A stretch of DNA of 24,039 bases from Apostichopus parvimensis (lineage: Eukaryota; Echinodermata; Holothuroidea; Aspidochirotida; Stichopodidae), in contig KN891905.1 of NCBI GenBank assembly GCA_000934455.1, positions 1 through 24,039 on the forward strand. Direction: 5' to 3'. Below the pieces are notes generated by a model. The model did not search any database, had not been told where the DNA came from, and worked only from the letters and a program-made list of their open reading frames with translations. Of the stretch, positions 1 to 10,900 are shown piece after piece (the first letter of the stretch is position 1; each line of letters opens with the position of its first letter). The translations under genes and the position numbers were made by a program.

Positions 1-245
1 AACTAATATAAAACTGATTATGAAGTTCAAAGTTAGATACTTATTACAATTTATCAGTATGTATTTGGTATTACTTTATTATAATTTGTGTACTTTTTAA
101 TGGGTATCTGTATCAAAAAGTAGCAGTGTACTGTCAAAAATCAGGTCAGATATTTTCAGTTAGTTTTCCGATCCCCGTACTTGAGCACATAAATCCTCTC
201 TCCAGTAAATTTGGAAAAAGAAGATACCTTATGCAAAATACTTAC
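1..245. other. Gene A intron 6, no further exon recognised
   Basis: This follows the donor at 245-244 on the minus strand. No acceptor followed by a phase-compatible open exon was recognised before the window edge, so the cytoplasmic tail of gene A must lie to the left. Confidence 0.5.
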
Positions 246-335
246 CACGATACAACAGTAGAGCAGCCAGTAATAATACCAAAATAGCAATAACAACGTA
301 AGTTATGTTTTCCACTAAAACTTCGCCAAAGTCTT
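246..335 (-). CDS. Gene A exon 6: transmembrane segment
   Basis: 90-bp phase 1-1 exon after acceptor tttcttcag. It encodes a short acidic stalk, a sequon N-I-T, then a 19-residue hydrophobic span (Y-V-V-I-A-I-L-V-L-L-L-A-A-L-L-L-Y) followed by Arg. The length equals that of the gene C transmembrane exon. It is too short for the supplied ORF criteria and was found by splice phase. Confidence 0.8.
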
Positions 336-3300
336 CTGAAGAAAGAGAAATATAAGAAGTTACATTACTTTATGAAAATAAACATTTTGTTTTATTTTAC
401 ATTAGTTAAAATAATTTAAGTGTCAATTTAAAACATGTGTGTTTTTCGTGTCGTTGTGTATGCCCGCATAAATTCCAGAACCAGGTGACGTTTATCATGT
501 TATCCACACTTTTCATGAGTGACGGCAAGAGTGACGAGTCACTAATAAAGTAATGTAAAGTAAAGTAGAGTAAAATAACACCTTATTACTCCGTAAAAGG
601 AAATTGCTTTTCTCTCACAAGGTTATTTGAAATATATAAGTAAATGTATGTACTAAATAAGTAACTGGAGATCGCGAAACTGACTATGAAATTTCAGACA
701 GTAGAAAAGAGTCAATAATTTAACGCTACAACGGCCTTCGAACCAGTGCCAAGCTTGGTACTCTATGAACTTAGCTACCCTTAGTTGGTAGCGAGTCGTA
801 TATGTCCTATTATTACTGAGGTTCCAATCTAGCCATACATTTCTTTGCACTTTTCTGTTAAATTTAAATATTTAGAATTTAAAACCTTCAAAAAGTCAGA
901 TAATTCTTACTTTTATAAGCAAGGATGAGGTCGCTGCTCCATACAAACATTTCACTCGTGTTGTTGGCTATACATCTATACTGGTGTGCTATTTCCTTTT
1001 CGTTGACATGAAGCTGGAAAGCCCATGTTGTTGATTTGTTCACGTAAGTTTCAATTTCAAACGGCCGAAGAGAAAGCGTTTCCCATTCTTCCGATGTATC
1101 TTTTCGCTGTATGTATACATCTGGCGCTGGATTGCCATCAACGGTACAAGAAATGTTCACAGTATCACCTGGTCTTACACTTAAAGACGACTGTGAGTTC
1201 AAATGAACCTTTGCTGGGTCTATTAAAAGTGTAATGAAAATAACGTAATTACTATATACTCCCAAAACCCCGGTTATATAACTTTAGACATGGCGTAGAT
1301 GTGTTAAAAGGAGAAGTACTCATCAATTCGGATCCCACATACTTTGTTTCAATAATATTCTGTAACATTTACATAAAGAAATGCCATTAATGTTTAAATG
1401 GATATTTAAGGGAAATGTTAAGTTTTATCAAATTCATGTAAAGAAGCGACCACTACATAATTGTTTTCATAAAAAGTAACTTGCCTGTCGCTTAAATTTG
1501 TATTTTTGGACTTGTGCGAAGCTTACTCTGCAACGGAATCTTACTTCTGTACACAAGCTGATTCCAATGCAGGATATATAACAAAATGAAAAGAATTAAT
1601 AAAAAGATGAAGCTTTTGACTACGAATACGAACTCACATATCAAATTTGTAATAACTTACAGCTTGCCTCGACAACGAAAATGTTATTTTCCGCTGTAAT
1701 ATTGAGGCCATTGAAAGCTGAGCATCTTAACGTACTGGAATTGCTTTCATTGAGACGGTATAAAAACGTCCAGCTCTGTTGAGCCCCTTCTTGGTTCAGT
1801 AACTTCGCAGTCAATGGTATATTGATCCATTGGTTTTGTTCACTTGAATAAAGACGTTGTAGATGGACTGATGGTAAGGGAAATCCGTCAGATACACACG
1901 TGATATTTGTTTCTCTGTTCTGGTCTGCATATAGAGTATGTCCATATCCCGCCATGGATGGTTTCAGCCAGGCTCTTGCGGGATCTGTGATACAATATTG
2001 TTTTTAAATACAGCGATCAAAAGTAGCACAATATGTATCTTTCATCATATATTTTGGTTATAATGAAAGTAATACCGTCTTTTGGCATTCGCGTTTAGTT
2101 GCTTTGGATCAAATAAAATTAGTATGGAGTATTAACGTGTTAATGAGAATAAGATTAATACATTCGTGATCCTGTTTATTTTATAAGGCATTGTAAATCA
2201 TTAATAGTACATCGTGGGATTTTCTGATCTATCAGTGAAATGATGTTTGTCTGTTTGGTAAGTATACCGCACAGCTTCCTGTCGATACGCAAACATCATT
2301 TCACAGAATATACCTACGTATCATGATACCCAACCATCATTGTAAATAAAGTTTAATGTCTTACAATTGTGCATGATTTTTCAGAGATAGTATTCTGGTG
2401 ATGTGCAACATCGACGCAGACCAATATAAATAAGTATTAAACTTAGACGTTAATTAATTTCGTAACCGAAACTTATTTTGAAACAAAAAGTAAAATTCGT
2501 TTCTATATGAAGTTCAACCATACGTGACAGTTGTATGTATTTTAAGTGCACGTCGGAGCCATACACATATACGCATTGTACCACGTACAGTTCTAGACTA
2601 CTAAACACCAGTATATACCTACTCCTGCAGTTGCAGGGCAATGAACTCTTTATGGTAGACAATTTTGATATTGCAATGAGTAACTAGTATACATCACCAA
2701 TAATTGTAACAGCAGGGTATATACTCACGAATGACCTGTATTGTAGATGTCGCGGATACATTCAGCTGGTTTCTTACTTGACATTTTAACATTTTGCTGT
2801 GGTATCTTCGGTGAACGACAAACATAGTTGTAGCACATGATGATAACGACCCACCATCTGTGATTGTTGTATGAGTTGTAACATCAAAAGGATCCCATCC
2901 ACCAATTGACCATACGTATGTTATATTACTGACAGGTTCAGAATACCTTATGCAACAAGTTGCTGACATATTACCGTTTTCCTTTACTCCACTGGTCACA
3001 TTTGTTAATTCTGGTCTACCTATCGAAATAAGACAATTATTACTTTAGCTATTTATAGTTAATTGTTTATAATAATAACTACAAGATTTGTCGCTATTAA
3101 TAAACTTTAAAGGCTAGAAGGCAGAAATGTTCCTGCTGTTGGAATTTGTCCATGTCTTCTGCTTTGTAGTACCTTTATTTTACCGAACCTTTAATAATTG
3201 TCTGAGACTAAGTTAATGACTGCGGTAGCAGCAGAGGATCATAATGTATGTATATTATGATGAAAAATGTACACTGAAAACGTAGACAATTGGGTCACAC

Positions 3301-4441
3301 TACGATAAAAATATAACACTAACAGCAACATGCAATAAAAACAAAAGCATAACAGAGAAAGCTTGGGAAATGGTATGACTATTATGTTTATTAGATCATT
3401 AACCCTAAGAGTAGCTTGTTGGAAGTGCAGCATAATGGGTTTTTGAGAGCATTGAAAACCTAAAGTGACTGTCAGATACATAATAAGCAAGCTACTAAAA
3501 CTATGTTACAATATTGACTGATTTTTTTTATTTTGGTGGAGCTTGTCTCGTCAAATGTTGTTGAAACTTAAAACAATTTATTAAAGTAACATTCTTCTTT
3601 CTTGAGGACTACTGCTTCAAATACTGCTTGGAAATGATAATGTGTTTTGATTATATTACATATAGTTATGGTTTTTTTAATATTTGTAACACTACATATG
3701 GTTTATTGTGAATAGGAAATTGATGAGATGATACCTTGAACAATGACTCTCCAGAAGAACATATTCGTCGTTGCGGAAGGTAAATGTGTACTAGAACATC
3801 TGTACAACCCGGAATCGTCATAGGTTACGTTTGTAATTTGCAACCGAGCAAATGTTCCATCTCTTGCAACGGTCGAAATATACTTCCCGTTTCCTTTCGA
3901 TTTGAAAAGGCTTTCTTCGGTGTGGTACATGTATTCAGAATCCCTCCAATTCCACGATATTGCAAACTCAAGCTTGGTAGCATTGAAAGTAGAGACGAGC
4001 TCTGCAACATCCTCGAGCAGTACCAACTTCAAGTTGGGAGTTACTTAAAATATGAAATGACTAAATATTACGCACCAAGGATTTATGTCATCATTTAAGA
4101 CACAAGTTAGACAAAATATTACTCATGTCTAATACATTAGTAAATTACATTGATAATAAGGAGTACAAAGACGATAACGATAACATTAAGAAAAACAGCT
4201 TAAAATATGAAATGACTAATATTACGCACCAAGGATTTATGTCATCATTTAAGACACAAGTTAGACAAAATATAACGATAACATTAAGAAAAACAGCGGT
4301 AGTAAAGTTGACTGTCCACACTACTGTTATTCAATTATCTATTGGATCAAAAACATATTGTCGTTTTTCAAACTTACCTGTCGATGGAACACTTTTCACC
4401 ACAAGAGAGGCAAATATGACAATAAAAATGATAGATATCAT
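246..4441 (-). CDS. Gene A: four-Ig type I membrane receptor, 3' part off window
   Basis: Exons in transcript order: 4441-4378, 4043-3735, 3019-2729, 1984-1661, 1219-911 and 335-246, all joined in phase 1. They give 462 residues before the window edge: signal peptide 1-21, Ig1 (V-like) 22-124, Ig2 125-221, Ig3 222-329, Ig4 330-432, and a transmembrane exon 433-462 with the hydrophobic span at about 443-461. Every exon boundary has an AG acceptor and GT donor (mostly GTAAGT or GTATC). Many N-glycosylation sequons fit an extracellular role. The last donor (CGTG|GTAAG) shows that the cytoplasmic tail continues past the left edge, so it is unknown whether this gene has a kinase. It is divergent from gene B and is the closest relative of gene C. 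Oddity: Ig1 lacks its first canonical cysteine (Ser39). The ligand and function are not recognisable. The exon model is well supported, but there is no transcript evidence. Confidence 0.85.
550..577. repeat. AT-rich low-complexity tract in gene A intron 5
   Basis: A short run of related 5-mers (taaag, tagag, taaaa). It is the only repeat noticed in this 575-bp intron between the gene A Ig4 and transmembrane exons. Confidence 0.5.
911..1219 (-). CDS. Gene A exon 5: Ig domain 4, membrane-proximal
   Basis: 309-bp phase 1-1 exon with V-N-I-S-C-T-V-D-G-N-P-A-P and H-Q-Y-R-C-I-A-N-N-T. The strand-C core Trp is an Ile (V-Y-I-Q-R). It is closest in style to gene C exon 5 and gene B exon 4. Acceptor cttttaatag, donor AAA A|GTAAGA. 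Confidence 0.85.
1661..1984 (-). CDS. Gene A exon 4: Ig domain 3 (I-set-like)
   Basis: 324-bp phase 1-1 exon starting H-P-A-R-A-W-L. It contains I-T-C-V-S-D-G-F-P-L-P-S-V-H-L-Q-R and S-T-L-R-C-S-A-F-N-G, i.e. the C...C pair and a G-x-P-x-P turn of an I-set domain. The usual strand-C Trp is a Leu. Acceptor tatcacag, donor AGC T|GTAAGT. Confidence 0.85.
2729..3019 (-). CDS. Gene A exon 3: Ig domain 2 with extra cysteines
   Basis: 291-bp phase 1-1 exon, exactly the length of the matching gene C exon. It shows T-C-C in strand B, Y-V-W-S-I in strand C, S-S-C-A-T in strand E and L-K-C-Q-V-R-N in strand F. The second cysteine of the CC pair and the strand-E cysteine could form an additional disulfide. 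The donor is ATT C|GTGAGT. Confidence 0.85.
3735..4043 (-). CDS. Gene A exon 2: V-like Ig domain 1, one cysteine missing
   Basis: 309-bp phase 1-1 exon. It has the V-set signature W-N-W-R-D in strand C, R-L-Q-I-T-N-V in strand E and D-S-G-L-Y-R-C in strand F, and ends V-I-V-Q-G like its gene C counterpart. The strand-B cysteine is replaced by Ser39 (codon TCT at 3993-3991), so the usual intradomain disulfide cannot form. The acceptor ttttaag|TAACTCC lies at the edge of a tandem duplication. Confidence 0.85.
4044..4296 (-). repeat. Imperfect tandem duplication in gene A intron 1
   Basis: Copy 1 is 4044-4198 and copy 2 is 4199-4296. Both begin cttaaaatatgaaatgacta and end aacattaagaaaaacag, with near-identical stretches such as acgcaccaaggatttatgtc. 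Copy 2 lacks about 57 bases of the middle. On the minus strand the shared first bases are the acceptor sequence tcatattttaag, so the exon 2 splice acceptor context exists twice. The proximal one (copy 1) leads into the open Ig exon; reading on from the other soon meets a stop. Confidence 0.9.
4378..4441 (-). CDS. Gene A exon 1: signal peptide
   Basis: Translation begins MISIIFIVIFASLVVKSVPS and stops at a phase-1 donor CAG|GTAAGTT. The hydrophobic core is typical of a secretory signal. The same frame is open further upstream, but the ATG at 4441 directly precedes the hydrophobic stretch and gives a signal of normal length. Confidence 0.75.
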
Positions 4442-4906
4442 GGTATTTCTGATTGAAATATTGGAAAAATAACAGAACGTACTCTTAACAACGCTCTTCG
4501 AGCAAAAAAAAGGAAAATAATTTGCAACACGCAACCATTCATTATTTAAAAGACATCGTTTAATGTACATTTAGTTTTTTTTATGAATAACGAAAGTTGA
4601 ATAGGAAAACGCGACTTCCACTTTCTATTTTCCCACTTGACAAGGGTCATTGAAGAGAGTTATAGTCGTTTAAAGCCTCGGTCTTCAAGTTGTTATTAAT
4701 GTGTAAACTCTTCTTATAAAGCACATAACTCCTGTTTATTGATTGATTTACTTAGTTTTCAAACTTTAACCCGATTAATAAATGTATGTTTTAAACCATT
4801 CAACCTCGAAATAAGGAAACGAGAGCTTAACATACGTGTACCTACGTGACATTCTACTTCCAGTATTGATTATGTAGGCTTAATCCATATTTGAAAAACA
4901 ACACAA
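4442..4906. promoter_or_regulatory. Divergent intergenic region between genes A and B
   Basis: Only 465 bp separate the start codons of two oppositely oriented receptor genes, so both promoters or 5' untranslated regions must lie here, unless upstream non-coding exons overlap. A TATAAA hexamer is at 4715-4720 on the plus strand, about 190 bp before the gene B ATG. No other element is claimed. Confidence 0.55.
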
Positions 4907-4988
4907 ATGCATTTATCTTTGGAGTTGCTCTTAAGAATGCTTTTCTACGTATTTTCTATCGTGATTTTCAACATTATCGTGACGTCAG
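4907..4988 (+). CDS. Gene B exon 1: signal peptide
   Basis: [20 protein letters not shown] then a short polar end, with donor TCA G|GTAAGT in phase 1. A second in-frame ATG at 4937 would give a shorter, equally plausible signal; the upstream ATG is chosen because it is the first. Confidence 0.75.
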
Positions 4989-7900
4989 GTAAGTATTCCT
5001 GCAAAAGCTGTACTTCTTAACTGTTTGCAGTTGAATTCATTTTGGTTTATGATTCCTTGTATCGTTTGACTAACCATTTTGTATTTTGCTATCATTTTGC
5101 AGCTGATGAGGAAACCATTGAATTTGGGGTGATATTTAATCATGAAACAGCAACTCTGACTTGTAGTTTGGTAAAATTGAAAGAAGTGCAGACAGTACTA
5201 TGGGAATTCAACTACAACCCTATCTTACGCATGGATCTCAAACGCTCGAACTTGCTAATACGAGGCAGATACAAATCGTTTCTTGATAACGACGGGCAAA
5301 CTGTTTCATTGATGATTGCTTTTGTCAGTTTCAACGATGCAGGGAACTACTCTTGTACAATATTTTATTCACATTCCGGAAAAGTCCGCACAACCAAACG
5401 GTTGGTTGTACAAGGTGATTCAACTTCTTGTTTTCTTTGAGTGCTTTCTTAGGTTTATTGAACTTTTAAAGATAGCATGTCGACGATTTGTATTTATTTC
5501 CTTTATGATAACAAGCAAATTGATTTTGAGCTGACAAGAAATGGGATGAATGTTTAAGAATATATTTAAGTTATCCAGTTTCACGATTGATTTGTTATTG
5601 ACTGTAAGAACGGTTCTCTGAATTAAGAAATCATGTATATATCATTACCTTCCATGCACTACAAATTGTAAATGTATTGATGTTGCAAGACTGTTAAACT
5701 TGCCAGCTAGGCTTTTGAGTTTAACTCACTTTTATTGCTGATACAATAACTTCATGTTTGTACTGGAATGTAATGATATTCATTATCGAGGCATATCTTA
5801 GCCTCTGAGTTATGGAATGTAAGACCTTGTCAAAATATATCGTTAACAATTAGATTTACGTAGTAACTTATTCCCCTCAAGGCTTTCTTCTATCAATTAT
5901 GACTATGATGTTGTCTGTAATAAACAATACAATATTTTTTTTAGGATTCTAGAAAATGCACCATATGTATTATAATCAAAAAACAAAATAGCTATATAAA
6001 CTATCTTTTAATTGTCGTCCTTGTTTTAGGTCACCCGGTGCTTCACTTCGATGACGTAATTATGGAAGGAGAACATTTGTCAGCAAATTGTTGTATAGAA
6101 AGTGCAGGGAAATCCACAAAAGCTGCATTATTGTGGTTGATACACAATCGAAATATACAAAATTTGACAAAGCAGAGCCAAACCTCAGTAAACGAAATGG
6201 AATATGTTACGGAGTGCATCTCTATAACATTTCAAGTTGACCGAACATACAATAAGGGCACGTTGACATGTTTGGTTCTAAACGAGGTTAATGATACAGC
6301 AGATGCAACGATTAATGTTCTTTGTAAGCAAATTTTTAATTAGAATACGTGAATATATTTGTTACCTTTGTATAATGAATTAACGAAATAGTGATTAATA
6401 ACACTTCTATTGTTATGAGACAATTAACAAGTGATAATGTTATTATTGTATCGGACACTTAAGTTACTTTATAGTTTATTGTACATTTAATTGACCATAT
6501 CCAAGGGTGTTACCCGACAAGCTACACGTTTTACAATTTTGCAATGGAGTAGCGTTTTTATTGATTTTTATTTTGGTATGAAATATGAAACGTTTATCTG
6601 TAGAAATCTTACGTCTGCAACATAAATTTAGGTTAATATCACAAGTATTGTTTATTCAGTCTTTGGGAATAATTTAAAGTTAACATGAAATATTTCATCT
6701 TTCAGTTAACAGTAGTATCACCATGTTGGGAACGAAACCGAATATAATTCCGAAGGACGATGACTTTGAACTAACATGTCAAACAGACGGGAACCCTGAA
6801 CCAAACGTGTCACTGGAGAGATTAAACAGAGAAACAGGGGTCTGGCAAGAACAGATATACCGAGCTCCTGTGTCATCGAATAAATCAACTTTTCAGATTT
6901 GGACATTCAAGTTGCATAGTTCGAATCTCACAAATACAGAAAAATACAGATGCGTTGCGAATAACTCAATGGGTAGTTATGCAATAAGCGATGCCGTAAC
7001 GATTGAGATAACCACGACGCACAGTTAAGTATCTTTCTTTCTGTTTTAATTTATTGTTTTGTATCCCAACATAAAGCTGTTTATTGTGAAACGATGAAAA
7101 TTAGGCTTTGAAGTTTAATTGGATTAAACGGATCAGAAGTCGCAATTAAGTAATGTTTTCTTCATATATTTCATAGTTAAATCAAGTGGTGTGAATATAA
7201 CATGTTCTTTTCAAATAATGAGGCAACTCAATGCACAATTTAGCAGTCAAATCATAATGTTTTAATGATAAATCGTTGTGTACAGCAGTTGTGTGTGTAT
7301 GTACGTGTGTGTGTGTGTGTGTGAGGTTCTTCAAAGCTACTTTCCATGATATTGTAGTACTTAAATTATGAAGACAGCTCATTGCCACAAGTTTGTTCTT
7401 CTATTTATATTTTGTTCAGAAAAAAATTGGTTTCTTAGTTTAGTTTCATTGACCTTTTGCATGACATAATGTATGGTTGTACTTTCGATGTGTGACCAAC
7501 TGGTATCAAATCAACAACATAGATCATTACGTGATCCAATCCTCTGCATCATAAGCAATCTATTGTCCATATCAAATGTATCTAAGGATAACAAAATTGG
7601 GTAGGAACAAAGCTAAATTGTCTTCGTATTCTATAGGGTTAATTTGAAGCTCGTTAATGACTGCCATATTTATAAGCTTATTGATGGTACTGCAGTATGT
7701 TCATCATTAAAACATCAATATTTCAGTTTGTTGTTAATGGATGGCTTACTCATTAATTTCACGAAACAGATCTACTGAACGCTAAAGCCAAATTAGATGG
7801 CAATACCTAATAAGTTTAACTTCAATCTTTGTTTTCGTAAAAGTTTGAATTTTATTTATAAGTATCGATAAATTAATTTATGTGTTTCACTTTATCTACA

Positions 7901-10900
7901 GCTTATTCATCGTATGCGGTTGTTTCCTTAATCCTGGTTATTTTAATCGCAGTTACTACCTTGATCGCATGTGTGAGATGTAAGATACTTAATTCAGAAA
8001 CTGCTACTCAAATATAGTCATACAGGACATAATAATAACATTGTTATAACACAATCAAAACAGTTTTTATTTTCAATTTTTTATTTTTTCAAAGGGCTCT
8101 TTAAAGGATTAATAATTGACTATTAAGCGTTTACCAACTTTATGAATTTCGTTTCACTTTCCAATGTATCTCCCCTTTTAACGTTACGTTTTTCTCTAAT
8201 TTTATTGAGAGAAAGTAATGAAATATGTTTTACAATTTCAGGCTAAATTTAATGACTCGAATTGCTGAAATCAGTCGATTCTCACATGATGTTACACGAT
8301 ATTATATAATTTCTTAAATATTTTTACACTGCAAACAGCAAAAGCTCAGACTAGATCTTTCGATGCTACAGATACAAGGTAACAAGATCTTATCATAGCA
8401 GTATTTGTAATTCTGTAAATAGTTTTCTCTCTTTTAAATATGATATGCTTGGGAATCGTGAGCAGCATATACATCGAAAAACACTTTTCACGGTACTTTG
8501 TATTATTTTCTTGGCAAGTGGTAGATTACTATTAAAACCGCTGATAGTAAAATTATTACAATATATAAGAGGACCATTTTTGTATGATCAAAGAAATTGT
8601 CAAGAGATAAGCATATTAAATCCAATATTAAATGTGAACTACTGCAGTATTCTTTTTTTGAAGTTACCTACCATATACCTACCATTTGAATAGTATAAGC
8701 AGAGAGGTCAGAGTACCTCAATGCTAAGCAGCTGTGCTTCATTTAAATATAACTGTCTTTCAAATATAAATACTATATATTATTATAATCGTTACTATTA
8801 TTATTAATAATTATTGTATTTTCTAGCGTGCAATATCAAACATCAATTCGACCTATCTATGAAGATCAAGAACTAAATGCCGAGGAAGAAATACATCACA
8901 GTAAGTAAATTCCTATAGATAATGTCTTACCATTAATGTTCGTCTTGATATAATTATTGCTGGAACAGATACAGTTGTAATACTAAAGGTATCATTCATA
9001 TACTGTCTTTTTGCATTAAGTATTAACAAATCACCATTTAAAAACAGTACTAAACATCTAAAAATATTAGCAAAAGAAGTAAAGAGTGCATACAATAGCT
9101 TCTATGCCTCTTGATGTAACTTCCGTAATGTTATTCTTTAATGAATTTTGTTTCCCTATGTTTCCTTATTATTCAGACGCCTCACCATGTAAAGGTCGTA
9201 TCCCTTCTAAAGGATATTCAATATTGACAAAACTGCATGGGAATGAAATGTTTGAGTACTTCAGTGCAGAGTACGAGACAACTGATGGAAAGATCACTGT
9301 ACTCGCTAAAAGAGTTGCAGGTAATAAGAACCCTACATGACTTTAAATTGCCAACGAAAAATCAGAACAATGCAGTCCATTTTTAGCTTTTGCAATATTG
9401 AAAGAATAGAAATTAATACATATGTATTACGACACTAAATCACATATTTATAGCCACCACTTTAGTGTAACTAATTTGAGGGAACTGCCCTATCTGAGTA
9501 GTGAATTTGATGTATAAACGATCTATTCTTAGTTTCAATAAACATAGTTGAGGAAGGATGTATAAGGACCTGGAGGAGTTTAGGGGGATGAATCCATCAG
9601 AAATTCCGTATTTTCATATTTCTATGGAACTTTCGTAGCTATTTTGCAACGATAAAAGTAAAGTCATAAATAATGGGGATGGGTGGGACGTAATATTACC
9701 ATTACATCCGTCGATTTCTACGCCTGACGAATGATAAAAGTTAAATACAAGTTAGAGCAGGACTTAGAGCTACACAGTATTGATAGATTAAATGTATTTT
9801 GTAATCATTTACTCTCTAAAACGTAACAAATGTATCTACAACTGAAATACAACATATAGTCTTTATACTATTGTGTGCCCAATTAATCCTCTGTAATAAC
9901 ATTTCGGCGCCTTTGTTCATAATTCTTTATGAAGTGCAGTAATCTAGTAAAATATATCATAAAATGCATGGAACATTATGGAGATACAATTTCATACTAT
10001 TTCTATACCTTATGAAATGTCTTCTTACATTTTACCTGTCAAGGTGGCGTAACTCTTGCAGAAACTCGGCGATTTATGGCAGCTACAAACATGCAGACAT
10101 CTATTCCAAACCATAGGAATGTGGTTGCATTGATTGGAATGGATACTGAACAAGGTTAGTTTTGATCTCATTCCTAGAGACGGTTTATCTATATCGTCTT
10201 CGCTGACAGGTACCCAAAACGGGACCAAAATTGTTCCCCAGTTCACATCCTTCAGGGACTTACTATAATTTAGTGGGTTATAGTGTATTATAAGGAGACA
10301 TGTATCATATGGTGAAGCAATGCATGGGGTATGTATGTAATGGAGGTAACAATCTCCTCCTATACTACTAATCTCATAGAATTGATGTATTGGGTATCTC
10401 TTCTAACCCCATGGTATGAACTGCGGCGATGAATTTGTTTCTTAATATTGAGATATTCGTAAATTTATCTGTTTTACAAAGAGACAATCTGGAAATATCA
10501 ATTAACTTGCACATCATTTGTATTAACTGTCGTGAACAATTTTTATTTTTAACATAGTGCCCAGTTACACTTTTCATGAATTCCAAGAAGGAGGAAATGT
10601 GAGAGATTTTCTTCTTCGGAATTGCCAAGATATCACTGGATCTAACAAACACTACGCCACAAGCGTCAGTGGTACTTCAAGCCAACTTTTTCACACAAAG
10701 TTGATCGCGTTTGCAAAAGACGTTGCGAATGCAATGGAGTTTTTGCATGGTCATCAGGTACGTAACTGATATCACAGTTCTTTGTAACGAAAATCTATCA
10801 TCCATCTATCCAATCAGATGCCCGCAACAAGCGACTGTGTACTCCTTTTTTTAAATCTTTTTCCAGTTTTACCACCCTGCAATATGTGCCAGGAAGACAC

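Noticed and set aside
3239..3490. Minus-strand ORF with a hydrophobic segment resembling a membrane span
   Set aside because: Intronic in gene A between Ig1 and Ig2; inserting it would break the extracellular domain order, and no proper splice sites were seen.
3784..4098. Plus-strand ORF of 104 residues
   Set aside because: Antisense shadow of the gene A Ig1 exon.
8445..8693. 82-residue plus-strand ORF with a hydrophobic start
   Set aside because: Sits in gene B intron 6 between two phase-matched juxtamembrane exons; no conserved residues or splice fit.
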